Source: an uncultured Eubacteriales bacterium
GTDB lineage: Bacteria; Bacillota; Clostridia; Christensenellales; UBA1242
Direction: 5' to 3'
Length of the DNA: 12,409 nt
Assembly (NCBI GenBank): GCA_900557655.1
Contig: USTX01000005.1
Span: forward strand, 1-12,409
Shown: one piece after another, positions 7,504 to 12,409 of the stretch
Layout of the letters: every line of letters starts with the position of its first letter
Numbering within the stretch: position 1 is the stretch's first letter
Position numbers and translations under genes: made by a program
The notes under the pieces: generated by a model
Databases searched by the model: none
The model's input: the letters and a program-made list of their open reading frames with translations, nothing else
What the model was told of the DNA's origin: nothing

Positions 7504-7532
7504 ATTATATATTTTAATCAAAATTTTGTCAA
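7504..7532 (-). promoter_or_regulatory. Perfect consensus promoter of lgt, predicted leaderless start
   Basis: On the minus strand TTGACA (7532-7527), exactly 17 bases, and TATAAT (7509-7504) match the sigma-A consensus at all 12 positions. Six bases separate the 10-box from the lgt ATG at 7497, so the A of the ATG is at the usual transcription start distance. Confidence 0.85.
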
Positions 7533-7640
7533 TTTTAAACCTGCTATTAACAAAAAATCCCTTACAGAATCTAACAAAATCAACCATCCTTGTATCGCCA
7601 CCATAAACCGCTTGATGACTTGTTCTCTCCGCAAGTTTAA

Positions 7641-7670
7641 AACAAAAAAGCACACCAATTGATGTGCTTT
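7641..7670 (-). terminator. Terminator of the large coiled-coil gene
   Basis: Arms AAAGCACA (7647-7654) and TGTGCTTT (7663-7670) form an 8-bp stem; on the minus strand it is followed by TTTTTTGTTTT. It lies about 60 bases after the stop codon at 7730. The right arm sequence TGTGCTTT is repeated at 7677-7684, and a further inverted repeat (GCGTAG at 7687, CTACGC at 7718) sits between stop codon and terminator. Confidence 0.8.
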
Positions 7671-7729
7671 ATTTTATGTGCTTTTTGCGTAGCTAAAAGT
7701 TAAAAATATCACATTGCCTACGCTATAAA

Positions 7730-9751
7730 TTATCTGCCGCTTTCGTTGCTAAACTCTGGGCGGTTATCTTTTCCGCTGATATGACCCTCATCATTATCTT
7801 TTTCATCTTTGTTGTCTTTATCAGTAACGTGTGATGCTCCACCAGGGTTAGAAGGCTTAACATCGCTAACATTGCTGCCCGATTGTTTGTCTTGTAAGTT
7901 TTTGATAATTTCAGCCATCTCGCTTATAGTCTGTTTAGCGTTAGCAAGGTCTGTTAGTGCCTTTTCTTCATTAGCCTTAGCACGCGCCGCTTCTGCTTCG
8001 GCAGTTTGTGCTCTGCGCTCTGCCTCGGCAAGCTTTTGAGCAGCCTCTTGCGCCCTACGCTCGGCCTCCGTCTTGTCTTTCTTAGCAGCCTCTGCCTCTG
8101 CCTTAGCATTAGCCGCCTCAACAGCAGCCGCTTGCCTGTCCGCCTCGGCCTTGTCAGCACGTGCATTCGCAGCATCGGTTTGCTCTTGACTTGCTTTAAG
8201 CTCTTCACGAAGCTTTTTAACTAACTCTGTTTGGTTTTCGCATTGATGGTCGTCAATTTGTTTTTGAAGCGCCTCACACTTACGCTGCAAGTTCATCAAT
8301 TCATTCGTTTTGTCTTTAAGATTACTTTCAAGCCCACTAATCTTAATCTGCATCAAACCAATTGTTTCATTTTTGGATTTAAGCTGACTTTCAAGCTCGG
8401 CAATCAGCTCACTATTATCACCCTTGTTAAGGGCAGCTTCATACTTTTTATAAAGGTCATCATACTCCGCCTTCTGTTTTGCGTTCTCAGCTTGAAGCTC
8501 TTTAACTTGGCGCGCCGTATCCTCGATAAGCTGTTTATAAAGTGGTGACGACGTGATAAAGTCTTCACGAATTTGATCATTTTTGTCAAACACTTTGTTA
8601 TAAAGGTTTTTAAACTCTTCTTTCGCATCAATAAGGTCATTTGAAATAAGGTCAAGTTGAAACTTATTAAAGTCAAACTTCTCTAAAAGCTTTTTGTACG
8701 TTTCAGTGTTCATAACAAACTCTTCACGCACTTTGCCATTCTCGTCATAAACCTTGTCAAGATTGTCTTCAAGTTGGCCAATTTGCGCATCCTTTTTGTC
8801 AATCTCTGCCTTAGCCGTTGCCTTGCCCCACGCTTTACCTAAGAACGCAGCGCCCACAACATAGCCAGCACAAAGCACGCCCGCAACAATTGCCTTTAAT
8901 TGCTTTTTAACTTTGCCCTTTTTAGCCTTTTTGCTTGCATCGCCAGTGCTTACATCTGCATTAACTGCCGCATTTTCAACAGTAGCGCCTGAAACTTGCG
9001 CATCATTAGCATTGTTAGACGCAGAACCCGCCTTTGTGTTATTCACTTTTACAGTGTTTGACGCAACAAAAGGCTCTGTTTTAGCAGAGTTGGTGTTCAC
9101 AAAAATTGGTGCCGCCTCGTCTGTTTCAACACGTTCAGCAACCTCACGTGCCATCTCGCCGCGAACAATGCTGTTTTTAAGCGCATTAATTTCACCGCTT
9201 AAAAAGTTTGAATAGTTTTTCCAGAAATCAACATCAAGGTTCATTGTGTTGTTGTTTTTATCAACTTGCTCGCTAAGTTTTGAAAGCACTTCATCCGTGC
9301 TTGACAAAAACGTAACCAAATCTGCGATAGGTCTGGTGTCATCATAACTAAGCGCCTTACCCGCTTCAATCAAAAACGAACGAAGATACCTTGTTTGCTC
9401 GCTAAGATTTTTAAGCGCCATAAACTTATAGTTGTCACCCTCTTGGTCAAGCAACCAAGACTGATTAGCCCTATTCATCTTAGCAAACGCCTTAACGATA
9501 GGCTTAGGGTTTTTTAAATCAACTTCAAACGGCGTTTCAGCGCGGTTAGCCTTAATCTCTTCAATAAGACTTTCGTCTAATTGGGTTGCAATTGATACGT
9601 TAATTCGATTGACAACATTTGTCATCGAATCCTTGCCCGAGCCAATGATATCGTTAAGTTGGTCGGTCAAATTTTCATACGCACCAATAGTTTTGCTAAG
9701 CTCGTCTAAATAAAGGTTTTTTAAATAAGAATTATTATATCTTTTATCCAT
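7730..9751 (-). CDS. Large bitopic membrane protein with long coiled coil, unknown function
   Basis: The 673-residue protein has five parts. Residues 1-205 are a helical domain without signal peptide; 210-272 are a low-complexity linker rich in Ala, Asn, Thr and Val; 274-286 are very basic (KKAKKGKVKKQLK); 287-308 are a single membrane segment with small residues (VGAAFLGKAWG); 315-620 are a long coiled coil that becomes Ala/Glu/Lys/Arg-rich from about 525, like TolA or streptococcal surface helices; 621-673 are a polar, disordered tail. The basic patch before the helix predicts that the N-terminus is inside and the coiled coil outside. Residues 332-358 and 385-411 are an internal duplication (DKVYDENGKVREEF and NKVFDKNDQIREDF). 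The ATG at 9751 has a perfect AAGGAGG with six bases of spacing. It is transcribed alone from a strong promoter. No family is recognised, and no LPXTG-type sorting signal is present. Confidence 0.9.
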   Translation of the reverse strand: MDKRYNNSYLKNLYLDELSKTIGAYENLTDQLNDIIGSGKDSMTNVVNRINVSIATQLDESLIEEIKANRAETPFEVDLKNPKPIVKAFAKMNRANQSWLLDQEGDNYKFMALKNLSEQTRYLRSFLIEAGKALSYDDTRPIADLVTFLSSTDEVLSKLSEQVDKNNNTMNLDVDFWKNYSNFLSGEINALKNSIVRGEMAREVAERVETDEAAPIFVNTNSAKTEPFVASNTVKVNNTKAGSASNNANDAQVSGATVENAAVNADVSTGDASKKAKKGKVKKQLKAIVAGVLCAGYVVGAAFLGKAWGKATAKAEIDKKDAQIGQLEDNLDKVYDENGKVREEFVMNTETYKKLLEKFDFNKFQLDLISNDLIDAKEEFKNLYNKVFDKNDQIREDFITSSPLYKQLIEDTARQVKELQAENAKQKAEYDDLYKKYEAALNKGDNSELIAELESQLKSKNETIGLMQIKISGLESNLKDKTNELMNLQRKCEALQKQIDDHQCENQTELVKKLREELKASQEQTDAANARADKAEADRQAAAVEAANAKAEAEAAKKDKTEAERRAQEAAQKLAEAERRAQTAEAEAARAKANEEKALTDLANAKQTISEMAEIIKNLQDKQSGSNVSDVKPSNPGGASHVTDKDNKDEKDNDEGHISGKDNRPEFSNESGR

Positions 9752-9776
9752 AATTTTCCTCCTTAAACCTACACAT
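9744..9776 (-). CDS. Possible 10-codon leader ORF overlapping the large coiled-coil gene start
   Basis: In the leader of the large gene, ATG at 9776 opens a frame for MCRFKEENYG and ends with TAA at 9744-9746, inside codons 2-3 of the main gene. GAGG lies six bases before this ATG, at 9786-9783, inside the predicted transcript. Ribosomes finishing here would stop on the main start codon, which would couple the two. It may also be chance, because the main gene has its own strong AAGGAGG within this ORF. Confidence 0.3.
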   Translation of the reverse strand: MCRFKEENYG

Positions 9777-9799
9777 TCAAATCCTCTTTATCGGCAATA

Positions 9800-9828
9800 A
9801 ATATACCACACAACCCCAAAATTGTCAA
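9800..9828 (-). promoter_or_regulatory. Strong promoter of the large coiled-coil gene
   Basis: On the minus strand TTGACA (9828-9823), 17 bases and TATATT (9805-9800) match the consensus at 11 of 12 positions. Transcription would begin near 9793 and leave a leader of about 42 bases. The stretch from 9829 to 9989 beyond it is AT-rich and shows no gene. Confidence 0.8.
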
Positions 9829-9989
9829 TACCCTTGCATCACATTTTTAACACTTTTAACCCGATTTTGACATTTTTGCCCATTTTTGTTACCACGAGCC
9901 CCTCTGTTTTGCGTTTTTTATTGAAATTTTGGCCACATCGCCCCCGCACATATGGTTATCAGCGTAATTCTTCTTATCAACCCCAGCGC

Positions 9990-10012
9990 AAAAAACGCTA
10001 ACATTTTGTTAG
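9990..10012 (-). terminator. Terminator of the yigZ-recX-acpS operon
   Basis: On the minus strand CTAACA, a three-base loop and TGTTAG (10012-9998) are followed by CG and six T. The stem overlaps the acpS stop codon. The stem is short, so termination may be partial. Confidence 0.55.
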
Positions 10013-10407
10013 TTTATAACGCAAATCGCGGTCGCATAGTCACCATCATGGCTGATGTTGGCGCAAATCTCATTAAACCCGCCAGCATTAAAAAGCCCCT
10101 CTGCCTTTCCTTTTAATAATATTACGCACGCGCCCATCTTATCATGCGAAACCACGACGTCGGTCAGGCTTGTCCCCTTATTTATTCCAACGCCCAGCGC
10201 CTTTAAAACCGCCTCTTTACATGCATAAAGTCCCGCCGTTGTGTAACAAACAGGCGCAAACTTTTTAAAACTTTTTACATTCGCCCCTTTTCTTGACTTA
10301 ATGTATTCAACCTCTTCTGCGTTAAAAATCTTAGTTTGTTTTTCAAGGCAATCTGCCATTTTTTCAAACCGCTCAACGCGCACTAAATCAATCCCAACTT
10401 TCATCAT
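10009..10407 (-). CDS. acpS: Holo-acyl-carrier-protein synthase AcpS
   Basis: AcpS transfers the 4'-phosphopantetheine arm of coenzyme A to a Ser of acyl carrier protein and so activates fatty acid synthesis; it is a cytoplasmic trimer. The 132-residue length is standard. The motifs are GIDLVRVERF (5-14) with the metal-binding Asp7, YACKEAVLKALGVG (61-74) with Glu65, and ISHDGDYATAICV (118-130) with the conserved Ser-His. I chose the ATG at 10407 because GAGG is six bases upstream; the ATG at 10404 is equally possible, and the upstream TTG is less likely. The gene overlaps the end of recX by 20 bases, so its ribosome binding site lies inside recX. In Bacillus acpS sits elsewhere, near the alr and rnhB region, so this pairing with recX is a local arrangement. 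Confidence 0.93.
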   Translation of the reverse strand: MMKVGIDLVRVERFEKMADCLEKQTKIFNAEEVEYIKSRKGANVKSFKKFAPVCYTTAGLYACKEAVLKALGVGINKGTSLTDVVVSHDKMGACVILLKGKAEGLFNAGGFNEICANISHDGDYATAICVIN

Positions 10408-11017
10408 CAATTCCCTCTTTTAATTTATTAACCACAGCACTTATTGCGTCAAAGTCAAAACCTTTGCCCGCAAGATAGCGATAAAGCCTCTCAAAATTTT
10501 CACGTGTTTTAGCCTTATTTTTCATATATTTTGCGGAAATTGCCTCAATTTTACACATTTCATCCCCACTTTTAAGGTCATTTACCGCAATTTCAATTTC
10601 CGCCTTTTTTACCCCTTTTCGCATCAATTTTTGTTCAAGCGCTCGCTTAGAGTTGTTGCCCCCAGACATAACATAAGCCTTAGCGTAGGCCAAATCGTCA
10701 ACAAACCCATATTCATCAAGCTTTTTCAAAACCGCGTCAATAATTTGCCCGTCATACCCGCGCGCCTTAAGCTTGGAAATTAACTCAAACTTAGTGTATG
10801 GCTTTTTAGCAACCAGCCCAAACGCATAGTTTTGCGCCTTTTTGATTTCGCTTTCAGTTATAATGTCAGCCAGTTCAAGTTCGTCAACCTCTTGGCCAAC
10901 TTTTAAGTGATTAGCCATCAGCGTTTCGGCCAACAACCCGCAAAAAAACGAGCCATCTATAAAAAGATTAACTCGTGACTTGTTTTTTTGAGTTGTGATT
11001 GAAGTTATCTTGCCCAT
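10388..11017 (-). CDS. recX: Recombination regulator RecX
   Basis: RecX binds RecA filaments and limits their growth during recombination and the SOS response. The 209-residue protein has a short beta-rich N-terminus (1-50) and then three helical repeats at about 61-105, 106-150 and 155-200. Characteristic segments are KKPYTKFELISKLKARGY (71-88), VLKKLDEYGFVDDLAYAKAYV (96-116) and SKRALEQKLMRKGV (123-136). Its ATG directly follows the yigZ stop codon with no gap (TAAATG), so translation is probably coupled, and only a weak ribosome binding site is visible. recA itself is not in the window. Confidence 0.93.
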   Translation of the reverse strand: MGKITSITTQKNKSRVNLFIDGSFFCGLLAETLMANHLKVGQEVDELELADIITESEIKKAQNYAFGLVAKKPYTKFELISKLKARGYDGQIIDAVLKKLDEYGFVDDLAYAKAYVMSGGNNSKRALEQKLMRKGVKKAEIEIAVNDLKSGDEMCKIEAISAKYMKNKAKTRENFERLYRYLAGKGFDFDAISAVVNKLKEGIDDESWD

Positions 11018-11653
11018 TTAGTCCATCTTAAAGAATTCACTGTCAATTTTTGAAAACATAAATTCTTCACTCATCCGTGTTTTGATTTCGCTTATGTGCC
11101 TATCCGTGTCATAACTAGGAAGCGCCACTCGCAAACTTACAACATCGCCATATTCGGCCGAAATAATAGGAAGCTTATTGTCTCTTAAATATGTGCCAAC
11201 AGGTACAAAATCGGGGTATTTTAAAGTCATCGCATAAATAGCACAGTCAACCATACGCGCCTTTTTGCACTGTTTAAGCGCCTCAAATGCAACATTAAAA
11301 TACATTCTTGAAAGCTTTGATTTGCCAAGTTGAATGCCGCCATAGTATCTCACAACTGCCACCAACGTGTCAGTAAGTTTTATCTTAGCAAGTGCGTCAC
11401 TAATTGGCGCTCCCGCCGACCCCGCTGGCTCTCCATCATCGTTGTTTTTGGCCGTCATAGAGGCTGCCCCCAGACAATAGCCATAACACACATGCTTGGC
11501 GTCTTTATTAGATTTCTTAAGTTTATCAAGGAAATCGTTTACGTCAGCCATAGACTCAACGTGCGTCACCACTGCGATAAAACGAGAACGCTTCTCATCC
11601 ATTTCAAGCGCAAAACTACCCTCTGCCGTTAAATACTCACTAACCTGTGCCAT
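11018..11653 (-). CDS. yigZ: YigZ/IMPACT-family protein
   Basis: This 211-residue protein belongs to the YigZ (UPF0029, IMPACT N-terminal) family, widespread and still without a settled bacterial function; the eukaryotic relative IMPACT acts on translation control. Family signatures are EKRSRFIA (20-27), DDGEPAGSAGAPI (72-84) and VVRYYGGIQLG (100-110), followed by KSKLSRMY where many members have GxGGLxRAY. The C-terminal 60 residues form the ferredoxin-like second domain (DUF1949 region). The ATG at 11653 follows GGGAG with six bases of spacing. It is the first gene of the yigZ-recX-acpS operon and divergent from the Fe-S scaffold gene. Confidence 0.92.
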   Translation of the reverse strand: MAQVSEYLTAEGSFALEMDEKRSRFIAVVTHVESMADVNDFLDKLKKSNKDAKHVCYGYCLGAASMTAKNNDDGEPAGSAGAPISDALAKIKLTDTLVAVVRYYGGIQLGKSKLSRMYFNVAFEALKQCKKARMVDCAIYAMTLKYPDFVPVGTYLRDNKLPIISAEYGDVVSLRVALPSYDTDRHISEIKTRMSEEFMFSKIDSEFFKMD

Positions 11654-11673
11654 ATTCTTCTCCCACTAGATTA

Positions 11674-11701
11674 AGTTTATCATAGTTTGCCCGATTTTCA
11701 A
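11674..11701 (-). promoter_or_regulatory. Promoter of the yigZ-recX-acpS operon
   Basis: On the minus strand TTGAAA (11701-11696), 16 bases and TAAACT (11679-11674) with an extended TG (TGATAAACT) precede yigZ by about 20 bases. Confidence 0.55.
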
Positions 11702-11751
11702 AACAAAATTGCCCGCAAAGTCCGTTTATTTTAAAAGGCCACTCAAAATAT

Positions 11752-11781
11752 TTGGTTAAACGCGCACGTAAGTGTTATAAT
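11752..11781 (+). promoter_or_regulatory. Extended promoter of the Fe-S scaffold gene
   Basis: TTGGTT (11752-11757), an 18-base spacer and TGTTATAAT, a perfect extended 10-box with TATAAT at 11776-11781, lie 32 bases before the ATG. The leader of about 26 bases carries AAAGGAG. Confidence 0.7.
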
Positions 11782-11813
11782 ATTAAATATAAACTAACTT
11801 AAAGGAGAACCAA

Positions 11814-12409
11814 ATGGAATACTCTAATTACATTAGATCCATGTGCCCTATTGCTAAGGGTGCAAGACACGAAAATGCCCCTATCCCCGAAGAAGGCAAA
11901 TGGGTTCATGCCAAACAGATAACTGATATTTCAGGCCTTACTCACGGAGTTGGGACGTGTGCCCCTCAGCAAGGCGCGTGCAAACTTACCTTAAACATCA
12001 AAAACGGCGTCATTGAAGAGGCACTTATTGAAACGGTTGGGTGCAGTGGCATGACACACAGTGCCGCGATGGCCGCCGAAATCTTAACGGGCAAAACTAT
12101 TTTAGAGGCTCTTAACACCGATCTTGTTTGTGACGCTATTAACGTTGCTATGCGCGAGTTGTTTTTACAAATCGCCTACGGCCGCAGTCAATCTGCATTT
12201 TCACTAGGTGGGCTTGAAATCGGCGCCGGGCTTGAAGATTTGGGCAAAGGCCTGTCAAGCCAAGTCGGCACGATGTATTCAACCAAAGCCAAGGGCGTAA
12301 GGTATCTCAACACCGCCGAGGGGTACGTAACCCAACTTGCGCTTGACGAAAACGGCGAAGTCATCGACGGCGACTTCATCATGGCAATCTGCGGCCTCGA
12401 TATGAAGAG
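11814..12409 (+). CDS. NifU-like iron-sulfur cluster scaffold protein, C-terminus cut by window edge
   Basis: The frame is open from ATG 11814 to the right edge, giving 198 complete codons. The ATG follows AAAGGAG with six bases of spacing. Residues 49-106 show the U-type scaffold pattern: CAPQQGACKLTLNIKNG (49-65), ETVGCSGMTHSAA (73-85) and GKTILEALNTDLVC (93-106), with Cys56, Cys77 and Cys106 as the likely cluster ligands and Cys49 as an extra one. The sequence as a whole, including MCPIAKGA near the start and GAGLEDLGKGL later, matches a clostridial type of scaffold annotated as iron-sulfur cluster assembly scaffold protein that usually lies next to a GGGtGRT-type protein. That partner would be just outside the window. 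The role, holding a nascent cluster for transfer, is inferred from the family. Confidence 0.9.
   Translation, partial: MEYSNYIRSMCPIAKGARHENAPIPEEGKWVHAKQITDISGLTHGVGTCAPQQGACKLTLNIKNGVIEEALIETVGCSGMTHSAAMAAEILTGKTILEALNTDLVCDAINVAMRELFLQIAYGRSQSAFSLGGLEIGAGLEDLGKGLSSQVGTMYSTKAKGVRYLNTAEGYVTQLALDENGEVIDGDFIMAICGLDMK

Noticed and set aside
7498..7653. In-frame extension of Lgt by 52 residues
   Set aside because: It has no Lgt homology, no ribosome binding site, and would run through a perfect promoter and into the preceding terminator.
7687..7723. Hairpin GCGTAG/CTACGC after the large coiled-coil gene as a riboswitch or RNA gene
   Set aside because: The stem is only six base pairs around a 26-base loop, with no sign of a conserved fold; kept as a note on the terminator.

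Overview
The window reads as chromosomal core DNA from a low-GC, Gram-positive (monoderm) bacterium, most likely an anaerobic member of the Bacillota in or near the Clostridia. Seen in sequence: a SepF division protein, an arginine-phosphatase-type small phosphatase next to an RpiB-type isomerase (the same pairing as ywlE-ywlF in Bacillus), strong AAGGAGG-type ribosome binding sites, near-consensus sigma-A promoters, AT-rich spacers, and a NifU-like scaffold of the kind common in anaerobes. TGA is used as a normal stop codon, so this is not a Mycoplasma-type code. The exact lineage is inference. Most genes lie on the minus strand; groES-groEL and the last gene are on the plus strand. No tRNA, rRNA, insertion sequence, CRISPR array or phage gene was recognised.

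Layout. (1) 1-1852, minus: a tight operon made of a 52-residue coiled-coil protein, a predicted protein-arginine phosphatase, an RpiB/LacA-like isomerase and a single-pass membrane protein cut by the window edge. (2) 2028-2662, minus: sepF as a single-gene unit with its own promoter and terminator. (3) 2716-2922: an AT-rich array of degenerate 30-bp repeats with 15-bp half-units. (4) 2950-3696, minus: a membrane-anchored protein with a weakly SPOR-like segment, divergent from groES-groEL. (5) 3858-5739, plus: groES-groEL with no CIRCE operator; the chaperonin is rich in cysteine and lacks the GGM tail. (6) 5931-5977: a strong bidirectional terminator. (7) 6033-7497, minus: lgt followed by a coiled-coil protein with an AT-hook-like motif; lgt has a perfect consensus promoter that would start the mRNA on the A of its start codon. 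(8) 7730-9751, minus: a large protein with one central membrane segment and a long coiled coil, behind a strong promoter and a possible 10-codon leader ORF. (9) 10009-11653, minus: yigZ-recX-acpS in one overlapping operon. (10) 11814-12409, plus: a NifU-like Fe-S scaffold running off the right edge.

The known genes are housekeeping: protein folding, septum formation, lipoprotein maturation, activation of acyl carrier protein, RecA control and Fe-S assembly. The genes without a known role are mostly membrane-anchored or coiled-coil proteins. The most unusual signals are promoter placements that predict leaderless mRNAs (lgt and the 52-residue protein), the overlapping leader ORF of the large coiled-coil gene, the 30-bp repeat array, and the large membrane coiled-coil protein itself. 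No clear new defence or metabolic system is visible.
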